From assembly GCA_035570055.1 (NCBI GenBank), contig DATMLM010000063.1, forward strand, positions 1 to 64,000: a stretch of DNA of 64,000 nucleotides, written 5' to 3'. The notes under the pieces are model-generated. The model was given only the letters and a program-made list of their open reading frames with translations. It ran no database searches and was not told where the DNA came from. Position numbers and translations under genes: made by a program. Source of the DNA: DASRDS01 sp035570055. GTDB lineage: Bacteria > Gemmatimonadota > Gemmatimonadetes > Gemmatimonadales > Gemmatimonadaceae. This document shows, in pieces, positions 25,323 through 32,635 of the stretch (its first letter is position 1; each line of letters starts with the position of its first letter).

Positions 25323-26398
25323 AGGGCGTGTGCGTAGCGGAACGTACCGGCGACTATCGCGGCTCTGGCGCGCCGGACGAGGGATACCAAGAAATGTACA
25401 TTGTGCAGAGACAATAGGCGCGGCCCGAGCATCTCGTCGGCCACGAACAGGTGGCGGATGTAGCCGCGCGAAAAGCGCCGGCAGGTCGAGCAGTCGCACT
25501 CGGGATCGACGGGACCCTTGTCTTCCCGGAGCTCCGCATTCCGGATGTTGACCCGTCCCGCATGCGTGAACGCGGTCCCATTGCGTCCCATGCGAGTCGG
25601 CGCGACGCAATCGAACATGTCGACCCCGCGTGCAATGCCGGCCATCAGGTCCTCCGGGTAGCCGACCCCCATGAGATATCGGGGCTTATCGGTTCGCACG
25701 GCCTCGTTCATGACATCCATAACACCATACATGTCGTTCTTGGCCTCACCCACCGAAAGCCCCCCGATCCCGTACCCGTCCCATTCGCCGAGGTCATCAA
25801 CGGCCCTCACCATTTCCCGCCGCAAGTCGGCGTGTGTTCCCCCTTGCAGCACCGGGAAAAGCGTCTGTGTGTCCGACCGTCCGAATGCCGTGCGACACCG
25901 GGCTAACCAACGCACGCTCCTCTCAGCCGCCTCGCGCGCTAGCGCGAGGTCGGCGCCACCAGGGACGACGTGATCAAACTGCATGATCACGTCCGCGCCG
26001 AGCGTCCGCTCGATGCCGATGACCGACTCGGGCGTGAAGTAGCGCTTGGACCCGTCGATGTGGCTCCGAAACTCGACGCCATTCTCGTCGACGGTCCGCA
26101 ACGTCTCCAGCGAGAACACCTGAAACCCGCCAGAATCAGTCACGATGGGCCGGTTCCATCCCATGAACGAATGCAACCCGCCGAGGCGCTGCACGACCTC
26201 CTCGCCGGGCCGCAAATGCAGGTGATAGGCATTCGCCAACACCATGCCCGCGTCGACCTCCGCGGGATCGAGCGCCTTGATCGTGCCGAGCGTCCCAACG
26301 GGCATGAACACGGGCGTCTCCACGGGCCCATGCGGCGTCTCGAACACGCCGGCGCGCGCCGCCCCATGCGTGGCCTCGATCCGAAACCCGAAGCTCAT
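25319..26398 (-). CDS. tgt: Queuine tRNA-ribosyltransferase
   Basis: 359 residues. Motifs: TDSGGFQVFS with catalytic Asp, LQGGTHADLR, the second Asp region MFDCVAPTRMGRNGT, and the zinc site CDCSTCRR followed by a downstream His. It exchanges guanine 34 for preQ1 in GUN-anticodon tRNAs. Coupled by ATGA to queA upstream, which acts next in the queuosine pathway. Confidence 0.95.
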   Translation of the reverse strand: MSFGFRIEATHGAARAGVFETPHGPVETPVFMPVGTLGTIKALDPAEVDAGMVLANAYHLHLRPGEEVVQRLGGLHSFMGWNRPIVTDSGGFQVFSLETLRTVDENGVEFRSHIDGSKRYFTPESVIGIERTLGADVIMQFDHVVPGGADLALAREAAERSVRWLARCRTAFGRSDTQTLFPVLQGGTHADLRREMVRAVDDLGEWDGYGIGGLSVGEAKNDMYGVMDVMNEAVRTDKPRYLMGVGYPEDLMAGIARGVDMFDCVAPTRMGRNGTAFTHAGRVNIRNAELREDKGPVDPECDCSTCRRFSRGYIRHLFVADEMLGPRLLSLHNVHFLVSLVRRARAAIVAGTFRYAHAL

Positions 26399-27405
26399 AC
26401 AACGGCCATGGCATCGCCGTACGAGTAAAACCGATAGCCGTCCCGCACGGCGACATCGTACGCGTGCATGGTCAGCTCATATCCCGCGAACGCCGCGACG
26501 AGCATGAGGAGCGTCGACCGCGGGAGATGAAAGTTCGTGATGAGCCGATCGACCACGCGCCACTGGAATGGCGGCCGTATAAACAGTTTCGTCTCGCCGG
26601 CGCCGGCCTTCCCCCCGCTACTCTCCAACGCCCGAGCCGTGGTCGTGCCTACCGCCCACACCGCCGCAGATCTCACCTGACACTGCTTGATCACGTCGGC
26701 TGTGTTGGCACTGATCTCGAATCGCTCCTCGTGCATGAGGTGCTCGCCTGGATCATCCGTCTCGACGGGCTTGAACGTTCCAGCTCCCACGTGCAACACG
26801 ATCTCGACCCAATCAATCTCCCGCAGCAGCTCGGGCGTGAAATGCAGGCCGGCCGTTGGTGCGGCGACCGACCCCTCTTGCAGCGCGTAGACGGTCTGAT
26901 ACCGCTCCGCATCCGTCGCGTCAGCCGGTCGCCGAATGTACGGTGGCAACGGAGTTGCCCCGTACCGCTCGAGCGCCGCAGGCGCCGAGAGCGTTGTGAC
27001 CAATCGCACGATGCGCGTGCGTCGATCCGTCATCGCTTCGATCTCGACGTCGAGCTCGGGCGAGACGTGCACGATGCGCCCCGGATGCAGCTTGCCGCCG
27101 GGCGAGACCATGGCCTCGAACCGATACTCGTCGAGCTGCCGCAGCAAGAACACCTCGGCGGGTGCACCAGAGTCCCGATGCCCAATGAGTCGCGCACGGA
27201 TGACCTTCGTCGTATTGAGGACGAAGAGATCGTACGGGGAGACCAGACTCGGGAGATCGCGAAAGTGCCGGTGCGTGATCAAACCGGTCCTGCGCTCGAC
27301 AACCATGAGCCGACTCGCATCCCTCGGCTCGACCGGGTATTGCGCGATCGACGACGGCGGAAGCGCATAATCGTAATCTGCGGTGCGAGACCCGTCCGCC
27401 GTCAG
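26395..27405 (-). CDS. queA: S-adenosylmethionine:tRNA ribosyltransferase-isomerase, predicted CTG start
   Basis: 336 residues if read from CTG 27405. The first in-frame ATG (27306) would remove 33 residues that are clearly QueA: ADYDYALPPSSIAQYPVEPR then DASRLM, the standard N-terminal block. No ATG, GTG or TTG exists in frame between the ruvB stop and 27306. The CTG overlaps the ruvB TGA as CTGA, mirroring the ATGA/GTGA junctions of the operon. Other motifs: FVLNTTKVIRARL, AAPTAGLHFT and FIRPPFQWRVVDRLITNFHLP. It transfers the ribosyl part of SAM to preQ1-tRNA to give epoxyqueuosine. Confidence 0.88.
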   Translation of the reverse strand: MTADGSRTADYDYALPPSSIAQYPVEPRDASRLMVVERRTGLITHRHFRDLPSLVSPYDLFVLNTTKVIRARLIGHRDSGAPAEVFLLRQLDEYRFEAMVSPGGKLHPGRIVHVSPELDVEIEAMTDRRTRIVRLVTTLSAPAALERYGATPLPPYIRRPADATDAERYQTVYALQEGSVAAPTAGLHFTPELLREIDWVEIVLHVGAGTFKPVETDDPGEHLMHEERFEISANTADVIKQCQVRSAAVWAVGTTTARALESSGGKAGAGETKLFIRPPFQWRVVDRLITNFHLPRSTLLMLVAAFAGYELTMHAYDVAVRDGYRFYSYGDAMAVV

Positions 27406-28421
27406 AACAACTCCGGCTGCGCCGTCGGCGGCGTATACCCGAAGTGCTGATACGCACGCTTGGTCGCGACCCGGCCGCGTGGCGTCCGCTGCAAGAACCC
27501 GTTCTGCACGAGAAACGGCTCGTACACTTCCTCGATGGTCTCGGCGTCCTCGCCGACGGCCGCGGCCACCGTGCCGAGTCCCACGGGCCCGCCATCGAAC
27601 TTGTCGATGATGGCCTTGAGGATGCGCGCATCCATATCGTCGAGCCCCATCTGATCGACGTCGAGCATCGCCAGCGCCTGCGCCGCGACACTCTCGGTGA
27701 TGCGCCCTTGCGCCCGCATCTGCGCGAAGTCCCGCACACGCCGCAGCAGCCGATTCGCCACCCGCGGCGTGCCCCGCGACCGCCGCGCGATCTCGTGAGT
27801 CCCGCCCGCGTCGATGGGCACTTGCAGCACCTCGGCCGTCCGCGTCACGATCTGTTCGAGATCCGAGTCGGGATAATAGTTGAGCCGGAGCTCGATCCCG
27901 AATCGCGCTTTGAGCGGTGCGGTAATCATCCCGAGCCGCGTCGTCGCGCCAACGAGCGTGAACCGCTCGATCGGCATCGTGATGGTATTCGCCTTCGGTC
28001 CGTCCGAAAGCCGGATCTCGATTTTGTAATCTTCCATCGCCGGATACAGAAACTCTTCGATCACCGGCCGGAGCCGATGGATCTCGTCGATGAAGAGAAC
28101 GTCCCCTCGTCTCAAATTCGTCAGAGTGCCGACCAAGTCACCTGGCTTCTCCAACGATGGCCCGGATTTCTGATGGATATTGGCGCCCAGTTCGCGCGCA
28201 ATGAGCTCGGCCAGCGTGGTTTTGCCGAGTCCGGGCGGCCCAAAAAACAGAGTATGATCAAGCGGCTCGCGCCGCGCGAGCGCGGCGTCGATGCCAATCT
28301 GCAGGGTGTCTTTGACCTTCTGCTGCCCGATAAACTCCGACAGCCGCTGCGGTCTCAGCGACAGCTCGACGGGGCCTTCCTCCGCAAGCTCCTCAGGCGT
28401 CGTGATCTCGGGTCGAGCCAT
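27402..28421 (-). CDS. ruvB: Holliday junction branch migration DNA helicase RuvB
   Basis: 339 residues. Walker A is in FFGPPGLGKTTLAELIA, Walker B is FIDEIHRL, sensor 1 lies near VGATTRLGMIT, and the arginine-finger/winged-helix region follows (RGTPRVANRLLRRVRDFA). It is the hexameric motor of RuvABC. It lies 12.6 kb from ruvC-ruvA (41073-42130), so the three genes are not one operon here. It is the first gene of the 16-gene run. Confidence 0.96.
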   Translation of the reverse strand: MARPEITTPEELAEEGPVELSLRPQRLSEFIGQQKVKDTLQIGIDAALARREPLDHTLFFGPPGLGKTTLAELIARELGANIHQKSGPSLEKPGDLVGTLTNLRRGDVLFIDEIHRLRPVIEEFLYPAMEDYKIEIRLSDGPKANTITMPIERFTLVGATTRLGMITAPLKARFGIELRLNYYPDSDLEQIVTRTAEVLQVPIDAGGTHEIARRSRGTPRVANRLLRRVRDFAQMRAQGRITESVAAQALAMLDVDQMGLDDMDARILKAIIDKFDGGPVGLGTVAAAVGEDAETIEEVYEPFLVQNGFLQRTPRGRVATKRAYQHFGYTPPTAQPELF

Positions 28422-28429
28422 GGCAATCG

Positions 28430-28435
28430 AATATA
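28430..28435 (-). promoter_or_regulatory. Candidate -10 element (TATATT) for the ruvB-lgt operon
   Basis: TATATT on the minus strand matches TATAAT at five of six positions and lies 8 bases before the ruvB ATG at 28421. Transcription would begin one or two bases before the ATG. No convincing -35 hexamer or Shine-Dalgarno site is visible. Confidence 0.42.
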
Positions 28436-28448
28436 AGCGAGCGCTGTC

Positions 28449-28826
28449 TTACACGATCAGTTCGAGGACGAGCCGCAATCCGGCATCGACCGAGCGCATG
28501 ACCCGGGCACCGAGGTGGCCGCATTCCTCGAGCAGCATCGACTTGTCGATGGTGTATAACTGAGAGACGTTGATGACGGAATCCTTCGGCAGGCCTGACT
28601 CACGCGCGCGAACTATCACGTTTCCAGGCGCATCGGCCAGCGCCAGATTCGAGGTCAGCAGTGCGACGACCGTAGTTTCGATACGACTGCGGTTGAACGC
28701 GTCGGCCTGAACTACTACGCCAGGTCGGCGAAACCCCGGTTCCGATCCAATCGACTCACCGAGTTCGATCCACCACACGCTGCCGCGTTGGAGATCGGCA
28801 TCACCATCCTTCGGGGCCGGCATCAC
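28449..28826 (-). CDS. MazF/PemK-type toxin endoribonuclease
   Basis: 125 residues. MazF fold motifs: RGSVWWIELGE, RRPGVVVQADAFN (conserved RP and the strand after it), TVVALLTSN, and SVINVSQLYTIDK. Family members cleave mRNA at short sequences. The start overlaps the antitoxin end by 26 bases, normal for a toxin-antitoxin pair. The local base composition is richer in A+T than the flanking genes. Probably horizontally acquired. Confidence 0.87.
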   Translation of the reverse strand: MMPAPKDGDADLQRGSVWWIELGESIGSEPGFRRPGVVVQADAFNRSRIETTVVALLTSNLALADAPGNVIVRARESGLPKDSVINVSQLYTIDKSMLLEECGHLGARVMRSVDAGLRLVLELIV

Positions 28827-29049
28827 GAGCGAGCCGCGCCCGCTGCGCGGTCAACAACGCCCGGTCGGCCTTCGCCGTGTGGCTTCCGTAGACGTGATTC
28901 AAGCGCTCTGTGATCCCGGTTTGCCGGTACCGCGCCAGGTATCGCCGCAACGCGCGTACATAGAGGGCGCTTCGGGAGAGTCCCAACTCCCGCGCTGTCT
29001 CTTCTGCCGCTGCAAAGAGGGGATCGGGTATCGAGATGGCGGTCTTCAC
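28801..29049 (-). CDS. Ribbon-helix-helix antitoxin of the MazF-type pair
   Basis: 82 residues from GTG 29049. N-terminal ribbon-helix-helix DNA-binding domain: MKTAISIPDPLFAAAEETA, then LGLSRSALYVRALRRYL. The C-terminal tail, about residues 45-82, is the likely toxin-binding part. It should repress its own promoter and block the toxin. The promoter at 29057-29085 places transcription start next to the GTG, so the message is probably leaderless. Confidence 0.83.
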   Translation of the reverse strand: MKTAISIPDPLFAAAEETARELGLSRSALYVRALRRYLARYRQTGITERLNHVYGSHTAKADRALLTAQRARLARDAGPEGW

Positions 29050-29056
29050 GCTCTTG

Positions 29057-29085
29057 AGTATAACTCATTTCATACCCTGAATCAA
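29057..29085 (-). promoter_or_regulatory. Promoter of the toxin-antitoxin operon
   Basis: On the minus strand the -35 hexamer TTGATT (29080-29085) and the -10 hexamer TATACT (29057-29062) are separated by exactly 17 bases. The -10 ends 7 bases before GTG 29049, giving a predicted leaderless transcript. The -35 overlaps the stop codon of the upstream gene. It is the best promoter match in the window. Confidence 0.65.
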
Positions 29086-29480
29086 ACTAGCGGAAGCGAC
29101 GTGATGAACTGCGCGAAGCGGCGCGCCTCATTTGCATTGAAATCCTTTGGTAATACAATGGTAATTGGATCCATGCCGTCCCGGAGTTGGAAACTATGTT
29201 CGAACGTACCAGTCACTTTCGAACCATGGAGTTCCGCCGAGCTCTTTGCAATCACCGAAAGAGGTGCGAGCCAGCGTATACGGCTATCATGGTTATGTCT
29301 CCCTACTATAAATTTCCCTAATCCAGCGTTCGCATAACTTTGGAGCAGTTTGACAAACCGGGGACGCTCCTCCTTCGATGCGCCCTGCGCAACCATAAGC
29401 TGCCCTACGCCCAGCTCGGCCGCGTTTGGAAATTTTTGAACGATGAATGCGAGTGTCTTGTCATAGTCTGTGGTAGTCAT
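29082..29480 (-). CDS. Protein of unknown function in the toxin-antitoxin island
   Basis: 132 residues from ATG 29480; ATG 29498 or TTG 29516 would add 6 or 12 residues. I prefer 29480 because a TTGACA/TAGTTT promoter places transcription start beside it, and ATG 29498 would lie inside the promoter spacer. I do not recognise the family. Visible features: YDKTLAFIVQKFPNAAELG, a Lys/Arg-rich helix KEERPRFVKLLQSYAN, then FIVGRHNHDSRIRW and a C-terminal FNANEARRFAQFITSLP. No signal peptide. Composition is A+T richer than neighbours, so it shares the island's likely foreign origin. Confidence 0.62.
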   Translation of the reverse strand: MTTTDYDKTLAFIVQKFPNAAELGVGQLMVAQGASKEERPRFVKLLQSYANAGLGKFIVGRHNHDSRIRWLAPLSVIAKSSAELHGSKVTGTFEHSFQLRDGMDPITIVLPKDFNANEARRFAQFITSLPLV

Positions 29481-29487
29481 GGCATGG

Positions 29488-29516
29488 AAACTAGCCATGA
29501 TGCAGTTCGATGTCAA
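29488..29516 (-). promoter_or_regulatory. Promoter for the unknown island gene
   Basis: On the minus strand a perfect TTGACA (29511-29516) and TAGTTT (29488-29493) are 17 bases apart. The -10 ends 7 bases before ATG 29480. As with the antitoxin gene, the message would begin at or next to the start codon. Confidence 0.5.
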
Positions 29517-29522
29517 TATATA

Positions 29523-29551
29523 TGTTGGGTTATATTACAAACTACCCAACA
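29523..29551 (-). terminator. Hairpin at the end of the porX-msbA-lpxL operon
   Basis: A perfect 8-base-pair stem (TGTTGGGT at 29523-29530 with ACCCAACA at 29544-29551) encloses a 13-base loop. The stop codon of the acyltransferase gene (29542-29544) touches the distal arm. In the minus-strand direction the stem is followed by an A/T-rich TATATATT rather than a pure T-run, so intrinsic termination is plausible but not certain. Confidence 0.45.
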
Positions 29552-30438
29552 GTCGGCGGCTGACGGCGCCAGCGCCGGTGCTGCCACAGATATTGCTCGG
29601 GATACTGGCGGATGACGCGCTCGAGCGCCGCCGTGAAGTTGGCGACGACGGTGTCGACATCGCGCTCGCGATCCCCGGTCTCAGGCACGGAGATGCCCTC
29701 GATGTGCATGCGAAAGCGGCCGTTCGGCAGGCGCATGGCCGCCATGGCCGCGACAGGCGCGCCGAGGCGCTTGGCGAAGACAGCCGGGCCGCGCGGGGTC
29801 TTCGCTGGGCGCCCGAAGAACGGCACGAACGTCGAGGCCAGGCCTTTCACGCCCTGGTCGGCGAGAAACGCGACCAGTCGGCCATCGCGCAACGATCGCG
29901 CCGTGCGCCGCACAGCCTCGTGGTCGTGCACGATCACCATCCCCATGTCCGCACGCGTCCGCGTGATGTACTCATCGAACAGTGGATTCGCCTGCCGGCG
30001 CGCGATCGCGTCGATGGGAATGCCGCGCGCGGCGAAATAGGCGCCGCCGAGCTCCCAGTTCCCGACGTGGCCGGTCACGGCGATGATGCCACGTCCCGCG
30101 GCCATCGCCTGCTCGACCCAGTCCCAGTTGTCGACCTGCTCAAAGAGATCGACGAGACCCTGGCGGCCGAGGCGTGGCGCCAGGGCGATCTCGGCGGCGT
30201 TGCGGCCCAGGTGCCGGTACGCCGCCCGCGCGGTCCGCTCGACGTCCGACTGGGTCATCTCCGGGAACGCCGCGGCGATCTGTTGCTCGACGACCGCGCG
30301 GCGGATGCCGAGTGGCCGGTATCCGAGGCCGCCGATCCACGCACCAAACGCACCGGCGCGCGGCCAGCTCAGCGTCTCGATCGCGCGGACCGCGCCGCGC
30401 AGCGCGTAAAACTCGGCCGCCTGCGCGAGCGTGGTCAT
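29542..30438 (-). CDS. LpxL/HtrB-family lysophospholipid acyltransferase
   Basis: 298 residues. The HxxxxE-type catalytic box is VTGHVGNWELGG. The later family block AFLADQGVKGLASTFVPFFGRPA matches the lipid A acyltransferase pattern, as does AVFAKRLGAPV. An N-terminal amphipathic or membrane segment precedes them. It probably adds a secondary acyl chain to lipid A or a related glycolipid at the inner membrane. It is the last gene of the porX operon, overlapping the upstream glycosyltransferase by ATGA. Confidence 0.86.
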   Translation of the reverse strand: MTTLAQAAEFYALRGAVRAIETLSWPRAGAFGAWIGGLGYRPLGIRRAVVEQQIAAAFPEMTQSDVERTARAAYRHLGRNAAEIALAPRLGRQGLVDLFEQVDNWDWVEQAMAAGRGIIAVTGHVGNWELGGAYFAARGIPIDAIARRQANPLFDEYITRTRADMGMVIVHDHEAVRRTARSLRDGRLVAFLADQGVKGLASTFVPFFGRPAKTPRGPAVFAKRLGAPVAAMAAMRLPNGRFRMHIEGISVPETGDRERDVDTVVANFTAALERVIRQYPEQYLWQHRRWRRQPPTVG

Positions 30439-31541
30439 GCGCAGACCTCGTCGACGAAGGCGATCGTGTCGGCGGCGACGCGGTCCCAGTTGTAGTGCGA
30501 CTCGACAGCGCCGCGCGCCGCGCGGGCAAAAGACTCGCGGAGCGCATGGTCGTCGAGGAGCCGGCGAATGGCGGCGGCGGCCGCCGCGACGTCGGTCGCG
30601 GGCACGAGCAGCCCCGTTTCGCCATCGCGCACGGCCGACGAGACTCCGCCCGAGTTGCCGGCGACGCTCGGTGTGCCGCTCGCCGCGGCTTCGACGAACG
30701 AGATCCCGAAACCCTCGGCCTGCAATCCTTCCTCTCTCGACAGGCCTACGTAGACATCGGCCGTCGCGTACGCTTCGGCAATCTCGTCATCTGAGAGAGC
30801 GCCCGCGAAGATGACCCGATCCGCGACGCCCGCTTCGCGGGCGATCGTCTCCAGGCGCTCTCGATCGGCGCCCGTTCCGACGATGAGATAGCGAGTATCG
30901 GGCAGGAGGGCGAGAGCGCGGATCGCTACATCTTGGCCTTTGTGCGGGACCAGCCTCGCCACGGTCAGAAGCATTCGCGCTTCGCGCTTGCCCCGGTCGG
31001 GGCGGAAGAACATGGGGTCGGTGCCGAGATCGATCGCGGCGACCGGAGGCAGTCGCTTGATGCCCGCTTCTTGCATGACCGACCGCGCCAACTCGGCGCT
31101 CCAGCGCGAGATCGCGATGATGCCGCGACTGTCGCCGAGGATGCGGCGAAGCGTCCAGCGCTTGAGCGGGTTCGTCGAGATCTTGCGGCGCTCTTTGAGT
31201 AGGTCCAAACCGTAGACGTACACGACATATGGGCGGCGCATGGACCAGACTGGGTAACCGGCCGGACGAATGTTGCCGCAGTGGAGGATGCCCGTGCGTG
31301 GGAGCGCTCGCGCCCAGCGAATCTGGCTCGCTACTCGCTTCGCGCCAGAAAGCGTGAACGGCTGACGCGAGATCGGGTACGGCTCGCCGGTATCGAACGG
31401 GGAGGCGTCGGGATGAGCAACCGTCGAGACGAGAACGCCGCCGGCCTGAGCCAAGCGGCGGCAGCGCTCCACGTTCACCCGCGCGATACCACCCAAGTCG
31501 GGCCCATAATCCTGCGTGACGAACACATGCCGCTCGCTCAT
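30435..31541 (-). CDS. Family 4-type glycosyltransferase
   Basis: 368 residues of GT-B fold. N-terminal Rossmann start: HVFVTQDYGPDLGGIARV. Nucleotide-sugar domain: LLTVARLVPHKGQDVAI, the family RLVPxKG motif. EX7E-type motif: EGFGISFVEAAASGTP. It probably adds a sugar to a lipopolysaccharide core or a surface glycan. ATGA-coupled to genes on both sides. Confidence 0.87.
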   Translation of the reverse strand: MSERHVFVTQDYGPDLGGIARVNVERCRRLAQAGGVLVSTVAHPDASPFDTGEPYPISRQPFTLSGAKRVASQIRWARALPRTGILHCGNIRPAGYPVWSMRRPYVVYVYGLDLLKERRKISTNPLKRWTLRRILGDSRGIIAISRWSAELARSVMQEAGIKRLPPVAAIDLGTDPMFFRPDRGKREARMLLTVARLVPHKGQDVAIRALALLPDTRYLIVGTGADRERLETIAREAGVADRVIFAGALSDDEIAEAYATADVYVGLSREEGLQAEGFGISFVEAAASGTPSVAGNSGGVSSAVRDGETGLLVPATDVAAAAAAIRRLLDDHALRESFARAARGAVESHYNWDRVAADTIAFVDEVCA

Positions 31542-32629
31542 TTCCAGCGGCTGCGATCGCGTGCTTCGTCCGCCGCGCGCTGCACCGCATCGAGCATCAT
31601 GCGCTCGGTATACTCGCGCGCGACACGAGCGCGCCCCGCGCTCCCCATCGCCGCCCGCTGCTCGTCCTGCGACAGGAGCTCGGCGATCGTGGCCGCCGTC
31701 GCGGGGGTGTCGCTGGGCGGCAGAATGATGCCACTGATGCCATCGGCCACGTATCGACTCGCGACGGTGCCTCGGTCCACGAGCACCGGGACCCGCATCG
31801 CCATGAAGTCGAGCACACCATAGACGGCCGTATCGTCGCTTGCCACCACCCAGCCCAAATCCGCGGCGCGCAGCACAGCGAGGTCGTCGTCCCGCGCCAC
31901 GAGGTGAGTGACCGCGTGGCCAATGTCGAGCGCCGCGGCTTGCATGCGCAGGTCTTCGTGATCCGCGCCCGGGCCGAAGAGGAGGAGATGCAGCTCCGGG
32001 TGCCGCGGCGCGAGCATGCCCATGGTACGCAGTACCGTTGCCGCGCGCTGCTTGCCGCCCGCATCGTAGACGCAGACGATCAATCGCGGCGATGGCGCAC
32101 CGTTGTGCAAGTTGAGTGACGCCGGCCGAAGCTCATCGTATCGCGCGGGATCGATGCCGAGCTCGGCGACCAGTGCGCTGCGGACGCGCGGCAACGGTGG
32201 CGCGGCTTGGGCTTCGGTCGGCGTCGTGAAGAGCAGGCCGGTCGACGCCATGCGCGACGCGAATCGGGTCGCGCGATCGGCGATCAGATGATCGCCGGCG
32301 GGCGTGCGTCGAATGATGCCGCCGCGGCCGGCCAGTCGAGCGGCTCCCGCGGCCGCCAGATGCTCGCGGTCGGAGTGCACGAACACGGTCTCGACGAAGC
32401 GTTCGAGAAAGATGTGGTGCATGCGCCAGCTCTCGAGCGTGACGCTCCCGCCCGGATCGAACGGGATGACTTCGCAACCCTCGGCCGCCACTCTGGCCTC
32501 GACGGCGCCACCCGGTGGGCAGACGTACGTGACCTGGTACCCCCGATCGGCGAGGCCGCGCGCGGAGGACGCGAACATACGTGCGCTCCCGGTCCAGACC
32601 GGGGACGAGTAGTAGAAGAGGACGCGCAC
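31538..32629 (-). CDS. Glycosyltransferase (GT-B fold, divergent)
   Basis: 363 residues. The N-terminal strand MRVLFYYSSPVWTGSARMF is followed by a GT-B two-domain pattern. The C-terminal sugar-nucleotide motif is weak: DDTAVYGVLDFMAMRVPVL stands where EX7E would be, so the first Glu is replaced. LLLFGPGADHEDLR resembles the usual GxGxxxxxL segment. Probably a sugar transferase for envelope glycan, though the altered motif leaves activity uncertain. It lies 6 bases after the MsbA-like gene. Confidence 0.75.
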   Translation of the reverse strand: MRVLFYYSSPVWTGSARMFASSARGLADRGYQVTYVCPPGGAVEARVAAEGCEVIPFDPGGSVTLESWRMHHIFLERFVETVFVHSDREHLAAAGAARLAGRGGIIRRTPAGDHLIADRATRFASRMASTGLLFTTPTEAQAAPPLPRVRSALVAELGIDPARYDELRPASLNLHNGAPSPRLIVCVYDAGGKQRAATVLRTMGMLAPRHPELHLLLFGPGADHEDLRMQAAALDIGHAVTHLVARDDDLAVLRAADLGWVVASDDTAVYGVLDFMAMRVPVLVDRGTVASRYVADGISGIILPPSDTPATAATIAELLSQDEQRAAMGSAGRARVAREYTERMMLDAVQRAADEARDRSRWK

Positions 32630-32635
32630 CGTTCG

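Noticed and set aside
26395..27306. queA starting at ATG 27306
   Set aside because: It would delete 33 residues of the conserved QueA N-terminus that are encoded upstream.
28430..28458. Full sigma-70 promoter for ruvB
   Set aside because: Only the -10 is convincing. The bases 17 further upstream read GATCGT and do not resemble TTGACA.
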